64,000 bases of DNA, from assembly GCA_026745465.1 (NCBI GenBank), contig JACYXH010000352.1, positions 630,001-694,000 on the forward strand. The letters run 5' to 3'. The translations under genes were made by a program, and so were the position numbers. Position 1 is the first letter of the stretch. Every line of letters starts with the position of its first letter. This DNA is from Lota lota (taxonomy: Eukaryota; Chordata; Actinopteri; Gadiformes; Lotidae). The notes beneath the pieces were generated by a model that saw only the letters and a program-made list of their open reading frames with translations, made no database searches and had not been told where the DNA came from. Below are positions 1 through 16,781 of this stretch, piece after piece.

Positions 1-40
1 TTAGCTTCAGCTGCACAACAATCCCTTGTGGGTGGTGGGT

Positions 41-75
<35 letters not shown>

Positions 76-835
76 CACAATTCCATCCATAAATAGGGTC
101 TTAATCATCAAAGGAAAGAACAAGAAATATAGAGAAAAACACATGGAAGTCACTATATAAGAATAATAATATATAAGCATTTTTAAGAATATATAAGAAT
201 AAGAATATACAAGAATTGCATAGAGGTAAATATCAGGGTTATGTTTTGTTCCTAACGGAGAGGAAGAGGTGGGTGGAGGATGAGATGTTAAGAATGAGGA
301 GGCGGAGGAGGTGAGGGAGGGAGGTGCTCAGCCCTAGCTCCTTCTAGAAGCTGATGATGTCATCGGCTTGTTTTTAAAGACATCACACATGGCGTTTCTA
401 TCAAGTGCCCGCGTCTACAGTGCACGGACTACATTGCACTCTCCAGACCTCCATAATAATCCAGATACAGACTCTCCTACATGACCTCCAGAGACCTCCG
501 CCCGGGATCTGAGGCCTGGTGTAGCGCGGGATCAAGGTGATTACGCTTGAGACGTGTCAAGACACCGTGTGCGTCGCGAGGTCAGGAGTTGTGTTCTCGA
601 GCGCGGCACGTTTTAAAACACACCAAATCTGCCACACAGCTTAAAACCTTCTGTCATTCTGGACTGTACTGCAGATCTATTGGTTGGGGCGTTACGTCAT
701 GTGACGCACTGGGTCAAAGTTGAAATAATGTCAACTTTGAAGCGGGTCTCCTCCGTGGCGACACGTTGATACCTAGGCTAACTCCCCGCCCCTCTGGAAG
801 ATACAGAGCCGCTTTCCCCATGGAAGAACAATGGA
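1..835. other. Gene-free left flank with a promoter-like patch
   Basis: No coding exon is recognisable. A short TG repeat lies at 42-73. From about 480 to 800 the sequence becomes CpG-richer and carries promoter-type motifs: ATTGG (inverted CCAAT) near 679, TTACGTCA (CRE-like) near 692 and an inverted repeat at 714-740. It ends directly at the octamer satellite. It could be the promoter of a gene whose body lies outside the window, but no exon proves this. Confidence 0.35.
678..740. promoter_or_regulatory. CCAAT / CRE / HNF4-like motif cluster with inverted repeat
   Basis: ATTGG, TTACGTCA and GGGTCAAAGTTGA lie within about 60 bp. TCAAAGTTGA (714-723) and TCAACTTTGA (731-740) form a perfect 10-bp inverted repeat with a 7-bp spacer. 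GGGTCA-A-AGTTGA resembles a DR1/HNF4 site. Seen in sequence; regulatory function is inferred from motif families only. Confidence 0.35.
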
Positions 836-837
836 GT

Positions 838-3290
838 GCCTGCAACACTACAACACTACAGCACTACAACACTACAGCACTACAACACTACAACACTACA
901 ACACTACAACACTAGTGTGCTGCGCCTACAACACTACAACACTACAGCACTACAACACTACAGCACTACAGCACTACAGCACTACAACACTACAACACTA
1001 CAACACTACAACACGCTGTGCCTACAGCACTACAACACGCTGTGCCTACAGCACTACAGCACTACAGCACTACAACACTACAGCACTACAGCACTACAAC
1101 ACTACAGCACTACAACACTAGTGTGCTGCGCCTACAACACTACAACACGCTGTGCCTACAGCACTACAACACTAGTGTGCTGCGCCTACAACACTACAAC
1201 ACTAGTGTGCTGCACCTACAACACTACAACACTACAACACTACAGCACTACAGCACTACAACACTACAACACTACAACACACTGTGCCTACAGCACTACA
1301 ACACGCTGTGCCTACAGCACTACAGCACTACAACACTACAACACTAGTGTGCTGCGCCTACAACACTACAACACTACAGCACTACAACACGCTGTGCCTA
1401 CAGCACTACAACACTACAGCACGCTGTGCCTACAACACTACAACACTACAGCACTACAACACTACAGCTCTACAACACTACAGCTCTACAACACTACAAC
1501 ACTAGTGTGCTGCGCCTACAACACTACAACACGCTGTGCCTACAGCACTACAGCACTACAGCACTACAACACGCTGTGCCTACAGCACTACAGCACTACA
1601 ACACGCTGTGCCTACAGCACTACAGCACTACAACACTACAACACGCTGTGCCTACAGCACTACAGCACTACAACACTACAGCACTACAGCACTACAACAC
1701 TACAGCACTACAAAACTAGTGTGCTGCGCCTACAACACTACAACACGCTGTGCCTACAGCACTACAACACTACAACACTACAACACTAGTGTGCTGCGCC
1801 TACAACACTACAACACTACAACAATACAACACTACAACACTACAGCACTACAGCACTACAACACTACAACACGCTGTGCCTACAGCACTACAACACTACA
1901 ACACTACAACACGCTGTGCCTACAGCACTACAACACTACAACACTAGTGTGCTGCGCCTACAACACTATAACACTACAGCACTACAACACTACAACACGC
2001 TGTGCCTACAGCACTACAGCACGCTGCGCCTACAACACTACAGCACGCTGTGCCAACAACACTACAACACTACAACACTACAGCACTACAGCACTACAAC
2101 ACTACAGCACTACAGCACTACAGCACTACAACACTACAGCACGCTGCGCCTACAGCACTACAGCACTACAACACTACAACACTACAACACTACAGCACGC
2201 TGCGCCTACAACACTACAGCACTACAACACTACAACACTACAGCACTACAACACAACACTACAACACTACAACACTACAACACGCTGTGCCTACAGCACT
2301 ACAACACTACAGCACTACAGCACAACACGCTGTGCCTACAGCACTACAACACTACAACACTACAACACTACAGCACTACAGCACTACAACACTACAACAC
2401 TACAGCACTACAACACTACAACACTACAACACTAGTGTGCTGCGCCTACAACACTACAACACTAGTGTGCTGCGCCTACAACACTACAACACTACAGCAC
2501 TACAACACTACAACACTACAACACGCTGTGCCTACAGCACTACAGCACTACAACACTACAGCACGCTGCGCCTACAACAGTACAACACTACAACACTACA
2601 GCACTACAACACTACAACACGCTGTGCCTACAGCACTACAGCACGCTGCGCCTACAACACTACAGCACGCTGTGCCAACAACACTACAACACTACAACAC
2701 TACAACACTACAGCACTACAGCACTACAGCACTACAACACTACAACACTACAGCACGCTGCGCCTACAGCACTACAGCACTACAACACTACAACACTACA
2801 ACACTACAGCACGCTGCGCCTACAACACTACAGCACTACAACACTACAACACTACAGCACTACAACACAACACTACAACACTACAACACTACAACACGCT
2901 GTGCCTACAGCACTACAACACTACAGCACTACAGCACAACACGCTGTGCCTACAGCACTACAACACTACAACACTACAGCACTACAACACTACAACACTA
3001 CAACACTACAGCACTACAACACTACAACACTACAGCACTACAACACTACAACACTACAACACTAGTGTGCTGCGCCTACAACACTACAACACTACAACAC
3101 TACAACACTAGTGTGCTGCGCCTACAACACTACAGCACTACAACACTACAACACTACAACACGCTGTGCCTACAGCACTACAACACTACAACACTACAGC
3201 ACGCTGCGCCTACAACAGTACAACACTACAACACTACAGCACTACAACACTACAACACTACAGCACGCTGCGCCTACAACAGTACAACAT
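838..3290 (+). repeat. Octamer satellite (TACAACAC/TACAGCAC)n with higher-order structure
   Basis: About 2.45 kb built from the 8-bp monomers TACAACAC and TACAGCAC, interrupted by two recurring cassettes, TAGTGTGCTGCGCC and GCTGTGCC. Long blocks recur at about 614-622 bp: a unique CACAACACGC junction at 2321 and 2935, a TACAACACAACACT junction at 2247 and 2861, and TGTGCCAACAAC at 2049 and 2671. Because 24 nt is three monomers, every plus-strand frame reads the same eight-residue peptide (YNTTTLQH with T/A and N/S variants), so long open frames arise automatically. The minus strand contains TAG in each monomer. I treat it as non-coding satellite/VNTR DNA. Confidence 0.95.
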
Positions 3291-3680
3291 GAATGTAACA
3301 CACAGACCATAAAATACAGGTTAAACTGAGTTTCGACGTGTACATTGGTGGAAACTGTTGCTGAATTTTTGCACATCTTGGTGAAAATAAATAATACTTT
3401 GGGCCGTGTATTTGATTTTAGTCTACGGGTATTTCCTGAATCCCTAGTCCCCACGCACACAGACTTTGTGGGCTGTTGCGCCCAGGTTTCTGGTAATGTC
3501 CGTGTGCACGCGTACATATGGTGGTCATTGTTATGCTAACCTATGCTTTCGTCATTATATTGCCGCCTGGTTATGACATATTGTTGGCACGTTGTTTGTT
3601 TAACAACTTGTTTTTTAAAATTGATATTCATAAATACAAGCAACTAAAGCAAACGCATGTCATAATAATATTGCATTAAA
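3291..3680. other. Gene-free AT-rich stretch
   Basis: Unique-looking sequence between the satellite and a SINE. Short open frames on both strands show no recognisable domain or splice context. Confidence 0.5.
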
Positions 3681-3806
3681 GCAGGAGGCAGGAGTGTTCA
3701 GTGGTTCTGGGGCTTGAAGCAGTCTACGTGTAGGCCTAACCTCTACCTGCTTACTAATGACACGTTTCCAATACTTGGATAAAAGCATCTGCTAAACGAC
3801 TACACA
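3681..3806 (+). mobile_element. tRNA-derived SINE copy, diverged
   Basis: A 'TTCAGTGGTTCTGGGGCTTG' head resembles a tRNA A-box region. The copy ends in the teleost SINE tail GGATAAAAGCATCTGCTAAA. The B box is poorly preserved. Confidence 0.6.
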
Positions 3807-4056
3807 GTGAACGTTACGGAGTTCAGCCACTGGTCGAACGAGGACAGGTATGCATTGAGTCAGTTCTCTCTCTCTCCTTTTTCCAACCCTTTTTAGTCGT
3901 TCAGATCACACACAAACACAGAAGTGTGTGAATGTATAAACGGATCTATTATATCCATGCTAATAGCAGGCATGTTCTGGACCCTCTTATGAGGGTGAGG
4001 TTAACCAAACTAACTGACCTACGTTTCCTTGGCTACCGACGGTAACACACACCCGC

Positions 4057-4089
<33 letters not shown>

Positions 4090-4289
4090 GTGTCCGTGCG
4101 TATGCAATCAGGAGGGAACAACTGGTCCGACCACAGAAAGACCCACCGGCCTCCAACTGAAGTGGAGGGAATCAATCATACAGAGTGTGTATATGTGTGT
4201 GTGAGTCTGTGTGAGTGTGTGTATGTGTGTGTGAGTGTGTGTGTCCTGAAAATGGTTAGGACTGAATCCATGGCTGTTTGTCATTGCTC

Positions 4290-4373
<84 letters not shown>

Positions 4374-5250
4374 ATGTGTAGATTAACATCACACAATAAC
4401 AGCTATATATAATGAGCTAACAGTCCGGTAGCTAAACACACCAGCTGGGTGCAAATGCAGTCAGCGGTGATTAGCTCTGCTGCTGACCCTTGTCGCGACT
4501 TACTCCAAGCCTCGACAGAACGAGTCACACACGGTAGCTAAGCATCATTCATTTCAATAATAATCAGGAGAAAAAATACATAAAACATAAAGAAAGAACA
4601 GAATGAGCAGATTATACAAAAACACTACGATGTGGATGCATTAGTCATAGAACTAATTAATGAGCTAACTAGCCAGCTAGGGAGTGGATATAATTTGTAC
4701 CATATTCACCTGCAAAAAGAAAAAAAAACATAAAAACAACACATGTACACAGTGAAATCACCCAATTAATTAGGCCGCAATGACAGAAAGAAATCCAAGG
4801 GGAGAGGATTGGCTGCAATTATTTATCCTATCAGACATGTCCATATTCTCTGTAATAACTAATCGTTTTCAGATCTCCTGAAATTCAGTTGGGCAGGGCT
4901 GTTTTCCTTCGACCAAACCCCGCTTTATTACTGCATGTTTTCATAGAGCGAGAGAAGGAGGCAAATGAAGAAATGGTTACCACGTGTGTGAGTATCACGC
5001 TGCTCATTTTAGCCACAGCTACCTTTGTTTGTTTCAACTGCTTCACCAGACCTCGCTGTGCACGGCTGGGTGTGCACGTGTGTATGTGTGTATGTGGCGT
5101 GCACTTCAGTCCCTCTCCTGACAGCATGTGAGTGGTAGTCAGTAGGTCACTCTCCTCCACTTCTCAGTTCTGTCTAGACAGAGAGAAGAGAGCAAGAGAG
5201 ACACAAAGACACAAAGAGTTTCATAAACAAATGTGGCAAGTGACATTCAT
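3807..5250. other. Gene-free stretch with short TG repeats
   Basis: Holds TG repeats at 4059-4084 and 4290-4371 and otherwise unique AT-rich sequence. No coding exon recognised. Confidence 0.5.
4290..4371. repeat. (TG)n microsatellite
   Basis: About 40 uninterrupted TG units, preceded by diverged TG-rich sequence from 4186. Confidence 0.95.
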
Positions 5251-5254
5251 GGAA

Positions 5255-5446
5255 GGGATAGTCTAGTGGTTAGGGTGTTGGATTCCCAGCTGAAAGGTAC
5301 TGTGTTCGATCCCAAATGTCTGCTGTCTACCTGTAGGCCATCTTGCAGCAAGATGCCCTAACCCCTACTTGCTCCTTTATCTGAATTCACTCTGATATAT
5401 GCATATATAAAGATATATAAAGATATATGCATCTGCTATATGACAA
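5255..5446 (+). mobile_element. tRNA-derived SINE
   Basis: A-box-like TAGTGGTTAGGGTGTTGGA and B-box-like GTGTTCGATCCC lie in tRNA spacing. A body with 'AAGATGCCCTAACCCCTACT' follows and it ends in a degraded GCATCTGCTA tail. The head matches fish tRNA-derived SINEs; the exact family cannot be named. Confidence 0.8.
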
Positions 5447-5753
5447 TAATGCAATGCGCACAGTTTGAGTTAACCCAGATACGATCAGAAGGATCCTTAG
5501 CTAGGAAATCCTCGGAAACATCGTCGTGGGCGTTTATTGAAAAAGTTTTTGGCCTGTTGTCAGGCCTTTAACTTCAACCAGACGCTTCTCTTCTGTCCAG
5601 CTGGCTGGCTTCTTTGCTCTCTAGATTGTACTACATAAATATGTCCACCTGGATATATATATATAAATATTAACCGATTAGTCAATCAGATTATGCGTTC
5701 TTCCTTCTATTTTCGGCATGGGGGATTGTCATCCAATAATAGTATGAGGATGT

Positions 5754-5882
<129 letters not shown>

Positions 5883-6082
5883 CAGCTGGCTGTGAACTGG
5901 GATTTTAGCCAGAGCATCCCCCCCTGCCCTCTTCCCTGGAGGATTCTGTTCCAGATCTCCTCCATCATCGATCTCTCTGTCTTTTCTCGCCTCACCTTCT
6001 CTGCTCAACCAACACGCTCCCGGGATCATTGTCTTGTGCTGCCACCTGGCAAGAAATATTTGGGAATAACGATTGGTGGAAA

Positions 6083-6102
6083 GGGGGGGGGGGGGGGGGG
6101 GG
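6083..6102. repeat. Poly-G run
   Basis: A run of about 20 G. Confidence 0.9.
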
Positions 6103-6190
6103 TGGGGTCCGACATCCGTCTAATCTCTAACCGGTTGCAGATGACATGTGAGGCAATCGGTTCAGTTTGCCGATGAGCGCAAAGGAATAC

Positions 6191-9295
<3,105 letters not shown>

Positions 9296-9449
9296 ACGGG
9301 TCTTGGGTCTCTGAGTCTCTCAGAGACTGCCCCCACCAGACAGGGTCCCAGGATAACATCATCGGCCTCTTTCACTCCAGCAGATTCTCCAACCTCCTGT
9401 CCTCATTAGAAGATCAGTTGTCCTCAGTGGCCAACAAGCCGAGGAGTAT

Positions 9450-9655
9450 ACTAGGAGACTAGCAGTAGTATTAGGACCAAAGCCCAGATAGAGGGTTCAG
9501 TAAACTAGGAGACTAGCAGTAGTATTAGGACCAAAGCCCAGATAGAGGGTTCAGTAAACTAGGAGACTAGCAGTAGTATTAGGACCAAAGCAGATAGAGG
9601 GTTCAGTATACTAGGAGACTAGCAGTAGTATTAGGACCAAACCAGACAGAGGGTT
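9450..9655 (+). repeat. 54-bp minisatellite, about 3.8 copies
   Basis: The unit opens with ACTAGGAGACTAGCAGTAGT. Copies start at 9450, 9504, 9558 and 9610. The third unit has lost 2 bp and the last has extra substitutions, so the array decays toward its right end. Confidence 0.95.
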
Positions 9656-10186
9656 TGTGTGTTCGCCATGCTGCCACAGACCTTCTACGGGAGATGGTAT
9701 CATTACATCAGTGATGGGAAACGCTGCTTTGGGAAATACAATTTGTTTGTGCAGTTTGTGGTTAAATGGATGCTTCTCAATAGCTTCAACATAATAGTTG
9801 GTCATATCGTAATTTGTGAAATCCCCCCATCCCTTAAATCAATTCACAGGCCTATGATATTTGCCAATAATCTTGTTTTTAACCGTGTGTATTGAGGATT
9901 TGTAGAATTAGCTGTGTAATGGTAATTTCACGGGAGCCTTCATTTCTGGACTCAAACACCGCCTTACAGCGCTACAACACAGAAAGTGAATGCAGAAGCA
10001 CAGATAGCACACAGCCATTCTCCAACATGTTCTCCCACCCACACACACACACACAACCCTGGGACCTACATGTCATCCTCACACCTAAACAAGCCCCCCT
10101 TTCACCACACTTTACTTCCACTTAGCACATAAATCAAGGACAACCTGTTGTGGTTATCCGATAAGACTAAAATGCTGGGTTGAAGG

Positions 10187-10189
<3 letters not shown>
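9656..10189. other. Gene-free stretch
   Basis: No coding exon or known repeat recognised. A 78-codon open frame at 9659-9895 has no recognisable domain. Confidence 0.5.

Positions 10190-10233
<44 letters not shown>
10190..10233. repeat. Poly-G run of about 44
   Basis: The longest homopolymer of G or C in the window, flanked by GGGGA. The true length may differ because such runs are hard to sequence. Confidence 0.9.
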
Positions 10234-10236
<3 letters not shown>

Positions 10237-12344
10237 ACAGCCCGCAGGACAGGGGAGGGCTAAGTGAGTGCTTGACCTGGCCTGTGATTTGGCGTGTGTG
10301 ACTCGTAAAGAAATAGATTCACGCTCTCATTTTGGTTTGTAAGTGAGGCCCCTGAAACCACTTAAAGGCTCTTTTGCCGTAGATTGCCAGCGACATGTGA
10401 GGACATTTTGCTCCAGCTTGCCCGTGACATTTCCAAATTTCCCCATCTGCGATTAATAAAGTATATCTTATTTGTTGACTTGGACATTTTGCTGTAGCTG
10501 GCCCACACCAGGACATTTGGTTGTTTGTTATTAGATACACCATTCAGAGTGAAGGTAACTGAGGTGAGTTTAGAAGGGTTCAAAGGTCAGCTTGTGTACC
10601 AGCAGTGTGGTGAATTATACTCAATGTTACGTTACTAGTATGAGATCAATATGGATTATTTTGCCATTTCAAAGCCCTTTATTCGACAGAATGAGTAGAC
10701 CAAATCGTAGCTAAGGTGCACATGTTTTGAGGAAAAAGAACTATGATGATGAGCAAAGGAGAAACCAGATCTCTATCTACCCACAAACCTCCGGTGTAGA
10801 CATGATGTCAGACGGACCTCAGAAGGGTATCGTCTACCAGATTCCCCATCAACGCTTGTCCAATGAATTTGGTTTGGAATCACAACATAGGACTTAAAGT
10901 CGCAATGTGTAAAATGGAACCCCTTCGAGGTAGTAGGCGGGAGACTTTCAGAATTCAAAACAACGTAACAACAGTGTTCTGTCTGCTCTGACTGGATGTG
11001 AAACTGTGTGACACAAACTAACGTAGCTCGACTGGCTGGATGTTGTTTAGGAGTGATGAAAGTACGATTCTTGTAAACCAAGAGAGGTACGGGCTGGCCA
11101 GCATTTTTTTTTTTTTGTATAGTTACATCAGTATGTATCAGCTATAGGATTTTATTTTATTGATAACATTATGGAAATCACTAGCGATCGGCATTGACTA
11201 TAGATGTATCCAGGTTATTTTAAGCTACTTTAAAAATACCTTTAAATAGGACAAATATGTTACAAGCTTGCCAAAATAAACCAAGCCAGGCCAAGCAGCT
11301 GGACTTTGCCAGGCCTGTGAAAATGTAGAATATATTATTTTATTGATAGGCCTATCTGCTGTTCAAAGACAAACATCGTCTGTGGCTGAGGTTCACAAAG
11401 GCTATCGATTGTACCAAGGAGAAAAACAAAGGAAGAGCAACAACTGGTCTTGACTTCTTGTCTAGTCTAGCATTTGGAAAGGTCAAACTCTTCAGCAGCT
11501 CATTTCACATAAATATAATATATACTTATTTTAATATCTATGTATTTGATTTATATTAAATAAAGATATGTATTAAATTAAGATTAGTTAAAGCTGATAC
11601 TGTATCTTACAGTGAAGTTTTGTCTCTCGCTTACTATAGTCACTGTGTAGAATTGCACGTCGAGCTACTTTATTCTATTTAACCTCTAGTTTGGTAGTGT
11701 TTCACAAGCACACATGAACGTTTTGTCTCAACCCAACTTCCATTTTCTTTTTCTTTCTTCCCTTGGCGCGCGGTTCAGGGGGATTATGAAAACATCAGTA
11801 GCACATGTGGGAAAGAAACGCTCTCTCCACGTTACCGCAAAAGATCTGATAAGGCATGATTTACCGTGACATAATAGTATTTACATCAGCTAAGGACCTG
11901 GCGTCGTACAGGATAACTGTGATATTGGATTCATATCTAGGAGAACTTAATATCTGGGGAGAACAAGAGTACACGAGAGCGAAAGAGAGAGCGAGAGAGC
12001 GAGAGAGCGAGAGCGAGAGCGAGAGCGAGAGACTACTGTGTCCACAGTACTGGGCCCAGCCTGGCTCTGAGAGAATGCATGGCTGACAGAGTACTGACCC
12101 AAAACCAGTTATGATACAAACATAGTTATAAAATTCCAGCTACAATTTAGGTAACCAAGCAATCTGATTGGTCGACAACACCACCCTCCTATCCTGCTAA
12201 TAATTCACACACATTTTGTCTAGACGTACTTAATGAAAACAAGTATATGCAACTTGTTGCCAGGCTAAGTTGTGTGGTAATTATAAAAATGTTTTGCTCT
12301 CCAGACATTAAAATTGTAAAACGCACTCATGATAATATCACTAT
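10234..12344. other. Gene-free stretch
   Basis: Mostly AT-rich unique sequence with a GAGAGC-type purine repeat near 11980-12030. No coding exon, SINE or transposon recognised. Confidence 0.5.
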
Positions 12345-12510
12345 TTCACAGGCACTTTTATCCAAAGTGACTTTCAATAGAACCAGATACATGCCACTAA
12401 GGTTTAGGTATCTTGCTTAAGGATGCCTCAAGGTAGACTACAGACATTGGGGTTGAAACCCATAACCCCTGGGAGTCCAACACCCTAACCTATTAGACTA
12501 CCCGGCCCCA
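12345..12510 (-). mobile_element. tRNA-derived SINE, minus orientation
   Basis: Begins with the reversed tail (GGCACTTTTATCCAAAGTGA) and ends with the reversed tRNA-like head (GAGTCCAACACCCTAACC, TTAGACTACC). The reversed B box reads GGTTGAAACCC. Confidence 0.75.
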
Positions 12511-12529
12511 AATGACCCCTATCGCTTCA

Positions 12530-12850
12530 TCCTCCTCCTCATCTTCCCCTTCTATCTGTGTTTTATCTCTCCACCGTCTGCCACTGTCATGGTATATAAC
12601 TCCACCCCTTCCTCCTCCTTCCTCTAGCCTTTATACTCTTTATTCTTCCCCTCCACCCCTCACCTCTGCAACTGTCATGGTATAGACCTCCACCCCTCCC
12701 TCCTCCCTCCTCTAGTCTTTATCATCTTCATTCTTCTCCTCCACCCCTCACCTCTGCGACTGTCATGGTATAGACCACCCCTTCCTCCTCCCTCCTCTAG
12801 CCTTTATCCTCTTCATTCGTCTCCTCGCCTGCTACTGTCATGGTAGCAGC
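12530..12850. repeat. ~88-bp CT-rich minisatellite
   Basis: The marker ACTGTCATGGTA recurs at about 12583, 12671, 12759 and 12834 (spacing 88, 88, 75), with pyrimidine-rich spacers containing CTCCACCCCT and CCTCCTCTAG. Confidence 0.85.
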
Positions 12851-13589
<739 letters not shown>

Positions 13590-13909
13590 ACATGTGTGTG
13601 TTTAAGGGAAAGGGCAAAAAGGTCAGAAAAAGGCTTTAGGATATTCTCTGATACCATTTATTCTCTCTCTTTTATGTATATTATCTTTCTCTCTTGCTCT
13701 CTGTTGCTTTAGAGGGTATATTACTGTGTTCTCCTACTAATATCAAATAACCTCTATTGCCCTCCTCCATTTTGTTGCAGTTACTCCATTTTCAAATGTA
13801 ATCAAATGCAATCAAAATGCTTGACTTGTTCTCAGCCTCACTAGTCATTGTGGCTCAAATGTAATTAAAAGTAAGTATCATACCTCCTAGTTGATCAACT
13901 CTGTTGCCC

Positions 13910-13910
<1 letters not shown>

Positions 13911-13941
<31 letters not shown>
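13911..13941. repeat. Poly-C run
   Basis: About 31 C. Confidence 0.9.
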
Positions 13942-15370
<1,429 letters not shown>

Positions 15371-16021
15371 CCGTACAATCTATCTCCACACACACAAATA
15401 TAGGCATACATACATAAATACATACATAATTGCAGGTAGGAACACCCCCGACACACACACACGCGCACACAGGTGAACGCACCTACACAAACAGGTAGAC
15501 ACGCACCTACACACAAACACAGGTGAACATGCCCATGCATACACCCACATACAAATAAAAATAAAAGCTCTCGAGAGCTAAGCTGATGACTCAGCCAATC
15601 AGAGGACAGATGGCAGATGACAGCATGGGGTTCCCCCCACCCAAATAAAAAAACACTTACACACACCCTAGGGAATGTCCCTTTGTGGACTGAACTCTAG
15701 CCATAGCCCTGATACTGCTCTCATAGAGGGGAGGTGCAGACTGTGTGTTAAATCATCAGTTAGTACCGCATGATTCACACACTGGATATAAATAACATCC
15801 TTCCCCTTTAATAGTCTGAGTCAGCTGTTCTATAGAATTAGTGGTGGTCCAGCGAAAGGAATATATAACAGCTATAACGATAGTTATAGAAATATGTAGA
15901 CATAACACTGTTAGTGTATGTGATTTCCTTCGGATACAAAGAGGGACGGAGAAATAGAAATGTAGGTCAAAGTTCATGGAACACAAAGAGAACACTGCAG
16001 CATACGCGTGCACACATACCA

Positions 16022-16048
16022 ACGTACACACACACACGCGCACGCACG

Positions 16049-16083
<35 letters not shown>
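16022..16083. repeat. (CA)n with ACGC interruptions
   Basis: CA units interrupted by CGCA steps in the first half. Confidence 0.9.
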
Positions 16084-16086
<3 letters not shown>

Positions 16087-16705
16087 ACCCACATCATGTA
16101 ACTCAGGGGAAGTGTACCAATTCTTTGGTATTTCGTCTACAAACTCAGGACCACATCCTCTCTGTCCCATACTCATCCATCCCATAGCACCCCAGTGACA
16201 ACACAACGTTCCCCACACAACTCCTGCCCCATCACTCAAACAGTCCTGACCCCCTTCGACACAACTGACTGTTTCTACAGCAGATCTAAAGGGGGAGACC
16301 CCTGGACCCAAGCTGATATTATTATGCACTGACGATTCCAGACTAGCTATAGCACTCCTCTCCCTCTCCACTGTGCCCCCTGCTCCTAATGATGACCTCG
16401 CCATGGGATCATGACGTCATCAACAAAGGTCAGATACCCCATGCGCCGACACTGTGTTGACAACATGTAGGCATGCTTTGTGTGCAGTGAGAGAGTGTGT
16501 GACAGAGTGTGAGGGAGTGAATGTATGTGAGTGAGAGAGAGAATGAGTGAATTCCAGAGTGAGTGTTCATTGCATTGGATGCAGATTTATTACAATTATC
16601 ATAATGTTAAAGACATTCCATTTTTTGCTTGTATTGACGTTTTCCACAGAGTGGGGGAGTTGTGGTAGTAGTCTTTCAGTAGGAAAAGTACACTATCACT
16701 ATATG

Positions 16706-16709
<4 letters not shown>
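16084..16709. other. Gene-free stretch
   Basis: Nothing recognised. Confidence 0.5.

Positions 16710-16780
<71 letters not shown>
16710..16780. repeat. (TG)n microsatellite
   Basis: About 35 TG units. Confidence 0.95.

Positions 16781-16781
<1 letters not shown>

Noticed and set aside
836-3292. Overlapping open frames of up to 458 codons as genes
   Set aside because: They follow automatically from an octamer repeat lacking plus-strand stops. No non-repeat domain, and most begin at GTG or CTG rather than ATG.
9450-9655. CRISPR-like direct repeats
   Set aside because: Whole units repeat head to tail with no unique spacers, and the genome is vertebrate.
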